Below are positions 1 through 5,767 of a DNA stretch of 8,697 bases, one piece after another (within the stretch, counting starts at the first letter, position 1; each line of letters begins with the position of its first letter). Origin of the DNA: DATHWB01 sp035460965 (GTDB taxonomy: Bacteria; Actinomycetota; Acidimicrobiia; Spongiisociales; ZC4RG35). The notes under the pieces are model-generated. The model worked only from the letters and a program-made list of their open reading frames with translations, did no database searches and was not told where the DNA came from. The translations under genes and the position numbers were made by a program. The stretch is taken from the NCBI GenBank assembly GCA_035460965.1, contig DATHWB010000296.1, forward strand, positions 1-8,697, given 5' to 3'.

Positions 1-1627
<1,627 letters not shown>

Positions 1628-1646
1628 GACCCTGAGGGGGACGACC

Positions 1647-1651
1647 GGGAG
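1647..1651 (+). promoter_or_regulatory. Shine-Dalgarno for the DoxX-like gene
   Basis: A GGGAG core sits 5 nt before the ATG at 1657, inside the 29-nt gap after the lon stop codon. It supports that start and suggests translation from a transcript that runs on from lon. I see no TANNNT hexamer just upstream of this ATG, unlike several other genes in the window. Confidence 0.6.
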
Positions 1652-1656
1652 ACGGC

Positions 1657-2154
1657 ATGGACCCGACAGACCTCGTGATGACGGTGGCCCGCGTGTGGGT
1701 CGGCGTGGTGATGCTCGCCCACGGGCTCAACCACGCTCGCTCGCTCGACGGCACCGCCTCGTGGTTCGCCAAGAAGGGGTTCCGGTTCGCCCCGGTGCAG
1801 GCTCGCGTGTCCGCGTACGGAGAGCTCGCCATCGGGGCGTCGCTGGTGGCGGGGCTGCTCACGGCTGTCGGCGCCATGGGGGTGGTGGCCGTGACGACGG
1901 TCGCCTTCTGGTCCATCCACCGTTTCGCCGGGTTCTTCGTGTTTCGACGTCCCGACGAGGGCTACGAGTTCGTCGTCACGCTGGCACTGGCGGCGATCGC
2001 GGTGTCCACCCACGGAGCCGGGCCCTGGTCGGTCGATGCCCTGCTGGGACTGGAGGATCGGCTGAACGGTTGGACGGGACTGCTCGTGGCCCTGTCAGGT
2101 ATCGGGTTGGCTGCGGTTCAGTTGGTGTCGTTCTGGCGTCGACCTTCCGACTGA
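1657..2154 (+). CDS. DoxX-family integral membrane protein
   Basis: This is a 165-residue membrane protein. Hydrophobic segments lie at about residues 7-26, 52-70, 72-95, 104-121 and 138-157, giving five predicted helices, one more than the usual four-helix DoxX core. The DoxX signature is seen as an Arg in helix 1 followed by AHG (R12, H22-G23). The next helix begins GELAIGASLVAGLLT, matching the family pattern of a Glu followed by Gly-Leu-Thr. DoxX proteins are poorly defined. In mycobacteria one member associates with superoxide dismutase and a thiosulfate sulfurtransferase in thiol-redox defence; whether that applies here is unknown. The start is fixed by a GGGAG 5 nt upstream. The gene is probably cotranscribed with lon. 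Its last 37 nt overlap the 3' end of the convergent phosphatase gene. Family is fairly sure, function open. Confidence 0.82.
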   Translation: MDPTDLVMTVARVWVGVVMLAHGLNHARSLDGTASWFAKKGFRFAPVQARVSAYGELAIGASLVAGLLTAVGAMGVVAVTTVAFWSIHRFAGFFVFRRPDEGYEFVVTLALAAIAVSTHGAGPWSVDALLGLEDRLNGWTGLLVALSGIGLAAVQLVSFWRRPSD

Positions 2155-2603
2155 CCGCCCAGGTCACGTATCAGCCCGTCCACCGCGTCCTCCAACAGGT
2201 CGTACATGTGCTCGTAGGCGGAGTCCGGCCTTCCCCATGGATCGGGGACCTCGTCGACTCCGGTCGATCCGTACGACATGATGGGCTCGATTCGGGTGGC
2301 GTCGGGCGGCGCCAGCCGGCGCACGTTGCGGAGGTTCGACTCGTCCATCGTGAGGATCAGGTCGAACCGCTCGAAGTCTCCCGTGTCGAGCTGGCGGGCA
2401 CGACCGACCACGGGGTACCCGCGCCGCCGTCCCGCCGCAACGGACTGGGAGTGGGGGGACTCGCCGATGTGATAGGCGCCGGTTCCCGCCGAGTCCACTT
2501 CGACATCGAGGCCTGCTGCGGCTGCCTTGGCGCGGATCACCGCTTCGGCGGCGGGCGACCGGCAGATGTTGCCGAGGCACACGGTGAGGATGCGATACGT
2601 CAT
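2118..2603 (-). CDS. Low-molecular-weight protein tyrosine phosphatase
   Basis: This 161-residue cytoplasmic phosphatase belongs to the LMW-PTP family, which hydrolyses phosphotyrosine through a cysteinyl-phosphate intermediate. The P-loop is at the N-terminus: VCLGNICRSP with nucleophile Cys9 and Arg15 (CX5RS). The family stretch DSAGTGAYHIG follows at 37-47. The general-acid Asp is in VPDPWG (Asp121), with Tyr130 nearby, and the length is typical. Bacterial members such as M. tuberculosis PtpA dephosphorylate host or self proteins; others act on capsule kinases. No kinase or polysaccharide gene is in view, so the substrate is unknown. An arsenate-reductase role is less likely given the complete LMW-PTP acid loop. 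The ATG at 2603-2601 was chosen because the P-loop must lie near the N-terminus and a TACCGT hexamer sits 6 nt upstream. A longer frame runs to 2795 but would overlap the GNAT start. The gene overlaps the DoxX-like gene by 37 nt at its 3' end. Confidence 0.93.
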   Translation of the reverse strand: MTYRILTVCLGNICRSPAAEAVIRAKAAAAGLDVEVDSAGTGAYHIGESPHSQSVAAGRRRGYPVVGRARQLDTGDFERFDLILTMDESNLRNVRRLAPPDATRIEPIMSYGSTGVDEVPDPWGRPDSAYEHMYDLLEDAVDGLIRDLGGQSEGRRQNDTN

Positions 2604-2609
2604 GGACCC

Positions 2610-2615
2610 ACGGTA
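2610..2615 (-). promoter_or_regulatory. -10 element of a putative leaderless promoter for the phosphatase
   Basis: On the minus strand TACCGT (TANNNT) ends 6 nt before the ATG at 2603. There is no Shine-Dalgarno in the preceding 20 nt, so transcription would begin at or next to the start codon. The block ACGGTAGGT(G)GCCG at 2610-2623 on the plus strand recurs with one mismatch at the Nudix promoter (4203-4216). No good -35 is visible. Confidence 0.5.
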
Positions 2616-2641
2616 GGTGGCCGATGCGCGACAGGATGCGA

Positions 2642-2647
2642 TATGCT
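2642..2647 (+). promoter_or_regulatory. Candidate -10 hexamer for the GNAT gene
   Basis: TATGCT fits TANNNT and is the most A/T-rich spot in the divergent phosphatase/GNAT intergenic region. It would start transcription near 2654 and give a leader of roughly 90 nt. It overlaps the left arm of a 6-bp inverted repeat (2644-2661), which could be an operator. No convincing -35 is seen, so this is tentative. Confidence 0.3.
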
Positions 2648-2661
2648 TGATTCTGCAAGCA
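2644..2661. repeat. 6-bp inverted repeat, possible operator
   Basis: TGCTTG and CAAGCA form a perfect inverted repeat with a 6-nt centre (ATTCTG). It overlaps the candidate -10 of the GNAT gene and lies about 40 nt upstream of the phosphatase start. That is a plausible place for a regulator to act on either divergent gene. It is short enough to be chance. Confidence 0.3.
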
Positions 2662-2691
2662 GTCTCCCGTCTGCCCGGCACTCGTCGGCTG

Positions 2692-2713
2692 CCGTGGGCC
2701 CGGAGGCCCACGG
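2692..2713 (+). repeat. Strong GC hairpin in the GNAT 5' leader
   Basis: CCGTGGGCC (2692-2700) and GGCCCACGG (2705-2713) form a perfect 9-bp stem closed by the tetraloop CGGA. It lies 18 nt before the AGGAGG of the GNAT gene. There is no following T-run, so a classical intrinsic terminator is not supported. If transcription starts near 2654 this hairpin is in the leader RNA and could affect stability, attenuation or ribosome access. Confidence 0.5.
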
Positions 2714-2731
2714 ACGCTGCGGCCCTCAACC

Positions 2732-2737
2732 AGGAGG
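2732..2737 (+). promoter_or_regulatory. Canonical Shine-Dalgarno for the GNAT gene
   Basis: AGGAGG lies 6 nt before the ATG at 2744 and settles that start. It is the strongest ribosome binding site in the window, in contrast with the five neighbouring genes that have none. Confidence 0.85.
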
Positions 2738-2743
2738 TCGGGA

Positions 2744-3361
2744 ATGAACACCAACGCACCTGAGTCGGTGACCGCCCTGCTGCCCGACGGCTCACGGGTG
2801 CGGCTGCGACCGGTGACTCCCGAGGACCGACAGCTCATCGAACAGGGCTTCGCCCAACTGTCTCCGCGCGCTCGCTACCACCGGTTCCTGGCCCCCGCCG
2901 ATCACCTCTCTCCTCGCCAACTGGCCTATCTGTCGGAGGTCGATCACCACGACCACGTGGCCTGGGGAGTGATCGACGGCGACGATGCCGTGGCGGTGGG
3001 GCGCTGGGTGCGCTTCGCCGCGGATCCCACGGCCGCCGATGTGGCACTGACGGTGCTCGATTCACACCAGCGGCGAGGGATCGGAAGGCTCTTGATCGGA
3101 GTACTGGCGGTGAGCGCCCGGGCCCGGGGCGTGGGCACCCTCCATTTCGACGTCCTCGCCGAGAACACCGCGATGAACGGTCTGCTCCGGTCCTTGCGAG
3201 CAGAGCGCAGGTCCGAAGACGAAGTCGTCCACCATGTGTTGGACGTGACCGGCGTGTCGCCGCCCCGGATCGTCGATGGCGACCTCGTGCAGGTCCTCGA
3301 ACGGGCTCGGCGCGATTACGCCTCCGGATCGAGTTCCAGGCTGAGTGAGTTCACGCAGTAG
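2744..3361 (+). CDS. GNAT-family N-acetyltransferase
   Basis: This 205-residue protein of the GCN5-related family transfers acetyl from acetyl-CoA to an amine on a small molecule or protein lysine. The opening LLPDGSRVRLRPVTPEDRQLI, followed by LSPRARYHRFLAP, resembles the acetyltransferase domain of bacterial protein-lysine acetyltransferases (Pat type). No cyclic-nucleotide or CoA-ligase domain is attached. The acetyl-CoA motif A is seen as LDSHQRRGIGRLLI (about 105-118), the Q/R-x-x-G-x-G loop that holds the pyrophosphate. A conserved Asn (Asn141 in LAEN) precedes the last helix. The usual final strand region is divergent and the C-terminal 40 residues are not recognisable. The start is set by AGGAGG 6 nt upstream. 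The gene is divergent from the phosphatase and overlaps convergent msrB by 46 nt. The fold is sure; the substrate is unknown. Confidence 0.88.
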   Translation: MNTNAPESVTALLPDGSRVRLRPVTPEDRQLIEQGFAQLSPRARYHRFLAPADHLSPRQLAYLSEVDHHDHVAWGVIDGDDAVAVGRWVRFAADPTAADVALTVLDSHQRRGIGRLLIGVLAVSARARGVGTLHFDVLAENTAMNGLLRSLRAERRSEDEVVHHVLDVTGVSPPRIVDGDLVQVLERARRDYASGSSSRLSEFTQ

Positions 3362-3711
3362 CGGAGGCCGGTTGGGGCGGGTCCATCCGGGAACAGGTGT
3401 CCGAGGTGGCCCCCACATGCGGCGCACACGATCTCCGTTCTGACCATGCCGTGTGAGGTGTCGGTCCGCTCCTCGATCTTCGACGGGTCCAGGGCCTCGT
3501 AGAAGCTCGGCCAGCCAGAACGGGAGTCGTACTTGGCGTCGGAGGAGAAGAGCTCCGTTCCGCAGCCGGCGCACCCGTAGGTACCGGTCCGCTTCTCGTC
3601 GACGTAGGCCCCGCTGAACGGCCGCTCGGTCGCTCCCTCACGCAGGACGCGGAAGCGATCGGGGTCGAGTCGAACCCGCCATTCGTCCTCACTGCGGGGA
3701 ATCTCCGTCAT
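3316..3711 (-). CDS. msrB: Peptide methionine-(R)-S-oxide reductase MsrB
   Basis: MsrB reduces the R-epimer of methionine sulfoxide in oxidised proteins. The protein is 131 residues, the normal length of a single-domain MsrB. Zinc-site cysteines are present as CAGC (Cys47, Cys50) and CAAC (Cys96, Cys99). The core has KYDSRSGWPSFYEAL, DTSHGMVRTEIVC, GHLGHLFPDGP and the catalytic RYCVNS (Cys119). The position that in E. coli holds the resolving Cys (SGCGWP) is Ser65 here. Since the other four Cys ligate zinc, this is a one-Cys MsrB that must be recycled without an internal disulfide. Start ATG 3711-3709: no Shine-Dalgarno, but TACGGT lies 6 nt upstream. The Nudix gene ends 26 nt upstream on the same strand. 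The 3' end overlaps the GNAT gene by 46 nt. Confidence 0.96.
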   Translation of the reverse strand: MTEIPRSEDEWRVRLDPDRFRVLREGATERPFSGAYVDEKRTGTYGCAGCGTELFSSDAKYDSRSGWPSFYEALDPSKIEERTDTSHGMVRTEIVCAACGGHLGHLFPDGPAPTGLRYCVNSLSLELDPEA

Positions 3712-3717
3712 GCCCAG

Positions 3718-3723
3718 ACCGTA
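3718..3723 (-). promoter_or_regulatory. -10 element of a putative leaderless promoter for msrB
   Basis: TACGGT on the minus strand ends 6 nt before the msrB ATG. It sits in the 26-nt gap after the Nudix stop codon (3738-3740), so msrB may have its own promoter as well as, or instead of, read-through from the Nudix gene. No Shine-Dalgarno is seen. Confidence 0.5.
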
Positions 3724-3737
3724 CCCGCGGTTGGAGG

Positions 3738-4196
3738 CTATCGACCACCGTCGAGCACGCCGATCAGGCGGTCGTGGAATGGCACCTGTGCCGGGTTCAG
3801 CAGCCGGGCGGACTCCTGGCGGTCGCACCAGCGAACTTCGTCGATCTCGGGAAACGTGATCCACCTCCCGCGCCACTCGACGGTGATCCGCTCGGCCCGC
3901 AGGGCGGAGGGATCGAGTGCTGCTGCTTCGACCGCCCAGGCGCGAACCCGTTTGCCCGCCTTCTGGACCACCTCGCCCACGGGGATCGCATCGTCGGTCG
4001 CCAGGTGCCAGCCCGTTTCCTCGAAGAATTCGCGCGCAGCAGTCGTCAGCGGGTCCTCCCCCGGTTCGACCTCGCCCTTGACGATCGACCACGACCCCTC
4101 GTGTCGACGCGCCCAGAACGGGCCGCCGGGATGGGCGATGAGGATCTCGATACCCCGAGGAGTCCGGCGATACGGGACCAGCCCGGCACTCTCCAT
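3738..4196 (-). CDS. Nudix hydrolase (predicted NTP pyrophosphohydrolase)
   Basis: This 152-residue Nudix protein belongs to a family that hydrolyses nucleoside diphosphates linked to another moiety, using divalent metal. The Nudix box runs from Gly41 to Trp63: GEVEPGEDP then TTAAREFFEETGW. It has the Gly, Glu47 and the metal-binding REFFEE (Arg55, Glu56, Glu59, Glu60) in correct spacing. The N-terminus SAGLVPYRRTPRGIEILIAHPGGPFWARR and the C-terminal ITFPEIDEVRWCD resemble a common small, single-domain bacterial Nudix subgroup usually annotated only as NTP pyrophosphohydrolase. Substrate prediction is not possible from the sequence. The ATG at 4196-4194 starts just before the conserved N-terminal strand and has TACCGT 6 nt upstream. 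The frame stays open far upstream (to 5219), but that part lies antisense to the globin and CHAD genes and is rejected. The gene is divergent from the globin with only 42 nt between the two ATGs. Confidence 0.92.
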   Translation of the reverse strand: MESAGLVPYRRTPRGIEILIAHPGGPFWARRHEGSWSIVKGEVEPGEDPLTTAAREFFEETGWHLATDDAIPVGEVVQKAGKRVRAWAVEAAALDPSALRAERITVEWRGRWITFPEIDEVRWCDRQESARLLNPAQVPFHDRLIGVLDGGR

Positions 4197-4202
4197 GCTC
4201 GG

Positions 4203-4208
4203 ACGGTA
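4203..4208 (-). promoter_or_regulatory. -10 element of a putative leaderless promoter for the Nudix gene
   Basis: TACCGT on the minus strand ends 6 nt before the Nudix ATG, with no Shine-Dalgarno. The surrounding block (4203-4216) matches the phosphatase promoter block in 13 of 14 bases at the same distance from the start codon. It is separated by only 16 nt from the divergent globin -10. Confidence 0.52.
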
Positions 4209-4224
4209 GGTCGCCGGCAGCCGA

Positions 4225-4230
4225 TAGCCT
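4225..4230 (+). promoter_or_regulatory. -10 element of a putative leaderless promoter for the globin
   Basis: TAGCCT (TANNNT) ends 8 nt before the globin ATG at 4239, with no Shine-Dalgarno in between. Together with the opposed TACCGT at 4203-4208 it forms a back-to-back promoter pair inside a 42-nt intergenic gap. Confidence 0.45.
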
Positions 4231-4238
4231 GACACCTC

Positions 4239-4655
4239 ATGCAGATCGGACCCACACCCGCCGGGCGGCATCCATGGGGCGACGCCGCCACCCCTTTCGA
4301 GGAGTTGGGTGGCGACGATCGTGTGCAACGACTGGCGTGGTCGTTCTACGACGTCGTCGAGGAGACATCTCCGGTCTTGCGAGCGATGCTCCCCCGCGAC
4401 ACCACCGTCTCGCGGGAGAAGCTCTACGAGTTCCTGAGCGGCTGGATGGGAGGGCCGCCGCTCTACTGGGAGCGGCGTGGACATCCGGCGCTGCGCATGC
4501 GACACGCCCCCTTCGCCATCGACCAGTTCGCCGCCGACGAATGGGTGCGGTGCATGCGAGAAGCGCTGACCCGGCAGTCCGTCGAGGGAGACGTGCGGAT
4601 CTTCCTCGAGCGCGAGCTCGGCCGGGTGGCGCAACAGTTGCGCAATCAGGACTGA
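4239..4655 (+). CDS. Group II truncated hemoglobin (trHbO type)
   Basis: This 138-residue two-over-two globin is a heme protein that binds O2, NO or peroxide in the cytoplasm. It has a 19-residue N-terminal extension before PFEELGG. The group II landmarks are visible: SFYDVV with Tyr37 at B10, FLSGWMGGPPLYWE, the proximal-His segment GHPALRMRHAPF (His89, F8), and EWVRCM with Trp102 at G8. By alignment to M. tuberculosis trHbO (from memory), the CD1 position just before Pro52 is Leu51, where Tyr, Phe or His is usual. That would remove one hydrogen-bond or stacking partner of the bound ligand. The start has no Shine-Dalgarno; TAGCCT lies 8 nt upstream. The CHAD gene follows after 29 nt. Known relatives act in NO detoxification, O2 handling and peroxide chemistry; the role here is inferred only from family. 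Confidence 0.94.
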   Translation: MQIGPTPAGRHPWGDAATPFEELGGDDRVQRLAWSFYDVVEETSPVLRAMLPRDTTVSREKLYEFLSGWMGGPPLYWERRGHPALRMRHAPFAIDQFAADEWVRCMREALTRQSVEGDVRIFLERELGRVAQQLRNQD

Positions 4656-4671
4656 GCAGGCAGGCGGGCGA

Positions 4672-4677
4672 TACGAT
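4672..4677 (+). promoter_or_regulatory. -10 element of a putative leaderless promoter for the CHAD gene
   Basis: TACGAT (TANNNT) ends 7 nt before the ATG at 4685 and lies in the 29-nt gap after the globin stop. No Shine-Dalgarno is seen. It suggests the CHAD gene can be transcribed independently of the globin. Confidence 0.48.
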
Positions 4678-4684
4678 CGGTCCG

Positions 4685-5767
4685 ATGCACCCGGTCTCGA
4701 CCACGTTCCCCGCGACCGAGTCACGTTTCCTCCCATCGGTGCCGATCGGCTTCGCCATCGGGGACCGCGAGCCGCTCGTCTTCGCCCTGCGGCGGGTGGC
4801 GGTCGAGCAATGTGATCTGGCGTTGCACGCATTGGCGGAGGGACCGACCGACGCGGCGGTGCACGAGGTGCGCAAGTCGTCGAAGCGGTTGAGGGCGATG
4901 CTCCGTCTCGTACGCCGAGAGATCGGACACGACCGCTACTCGATCGAGAACTCGGTCCTCCGCGACGCGGCGCGGGTGTTGTCTCCGCTCCGGGACGCCC
5001 ATGTCCATGCGGTGTCGCTGGATCTCCTTCGCGATCGATTCTCGGGGCACCTCGACCCCGCCGCGTTCGCCGAGTTGTCCGATCGCCTCCACCAGCGCCG
5101 GATCCTCGTGCATGCCGCTGCCCTCGAGTCGGGCGAGTGGCGCAAGGTGGTGTACTCGCTCCGCTCTGCGAGGGCCCGATACGCGGCTTGGCCGGTCGAT
5201 CCCGAGTCCGCCGCCGCACACGGGATGGCCGTCGTCCGCCATCGTTTCCGATCCGTGGCCGACGGCCTCGCTCGCACCTACGGCCGGGGACGCCAGGAGA
5301 TGGGAGAGGCGCTGCGTCGCCCCACCGCGGACAACTTCCACGCCTGGCGCAAGCGGGCGAAGTACCTGCGTCACCAGTTGGAGTTGCTCACGCCCATCTT
5401 CCCGGACCTGGTCGGTGGCCACGCCATCGCACTCGCCCGTCTCGGTGAACTGCTCGGCGAAGAGCACGACCTGGCGGAGCTCCTTCGACTCCTCGCTGCC
5501 CGTCCCGAGCTGTGCTCCGATCCTCTGGAGCGATCGTTGCTGGTGGCGATCGTGCAGCACCGCCGAGTCGAACTGCAGTCGGCGGCCTCGAGCCTCGGGC
5601 GGCGGGTGTACGCGGAGCCCGCTGCCCGATTCCTGCAACGGGCAGCCGAATACTGGGAGGAGTGGGACGCTCCGGTTCCCGTCGGGGTCAACCGTCCCTC
5701 ACTGGAACGAGACGAACACGACGACGGGTTCGACCGCCAGCACCTCGGCGGGGGTGGCCATCGGTGA
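4685..5767 (+). CDS. Stand-alone CHAD domain protein (polyphosphate-binding type)
   Basis: This 360-residue, mostly helical, Arg- and His-rich protein is a CHAD domain (conserved histidine alpha-helical domain), a fold shown to bind inorganic polyphosphate through a basic pore. The two-fold internal repeat is clear: VHEVRKSSKRLRAMLRLVR (59-77) and FHAWRKRAKYLRHQLELL (218-235) share H-x-x-R-K-x-x-K-x-L-R. Each is followed by a second conserved element, LSPLRDAHVHAV (99-110) and LGELLGEEHDLAELL (253-267). There is no CYTH triphosphatase domain, so it is a CHAD-only protein. The last 23 residues, NRPSLERDEHDD onward, are acidic to Gly-rich and unlike CHAD. They are encoded in the 69-nt overlap with the convergent lipoprotein gene and may be a read-through tail. 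The frame extends back to 4274 over the globin; the ATG at 4685 is preferred because of spacing and TACGAT 7 nt upstream. Confidence 0.9.
   Translation: MHPVSTTFPATESRFLPSVPIGFAIGDREPLVFALRRVAVEQCDLALHALAEGPTDAAVHEVRKSSKRLRAMLRLVRREIGHDRYSIENSVLRDAARVLSPLRDAHVHAVSLDLLRDRFSGHLDPAAFAELSDRLHQRRILVHAAALESGEWRKVVYSLRSARARYAAWPVDPESAAAHGMAVVRHRFRSVADGLARTYGRGRQEMGEALRRPTADNFHAWRKRAKYLRHQLELLTPIFPDLVGGHAIALARLGELLGEEHDLAELLRLLAARPELCSDPLERSLLVAIVQHRRVELQSAASSLGRRVYAEPAARFLQRAAEYWEEWDAPVPVGVNRPSLERDEHDDGFDRQHLGGGGHR

Noticed and set aside
2692..2713. Hairpin as an intrinsic terminator
   Set aside because: No T-run follows, and it stands in the leader of a plus-strand gene with no plus-strand gene ending just before it.
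1695..2747. Plus-strand frame of 350 codons through the DoxX-like and phosphatase genes
   Set aside because: It crosses two supported genes in other frames and its translation shows no coherent domain.
4274..4684. Upstream extension of the CHAD frame across the globin
   Set aside because: It overlaps a well-defined globin in another frame and has no CHAD-like content. The ATG at 4685 fits the spacing and promoter hexamer.
4197..5219. Upstream extension of the Nudix frame over the globin and CHAD genes
   Set aside because: The added residues are Arg/Pro/Thr-rich noise antisense to two recognisable genes. The Nudix domain begins naturally at the ATG at 4196.
3316..5767. A defence or antiphage system made of Nudix, globin, CHAD and MsrB
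   Set aside because: Each has a clear housekeeping or stress family, the genes are on different strands with separate promoters, and there is no effector, nuclease, toxin or mobile-element sign.
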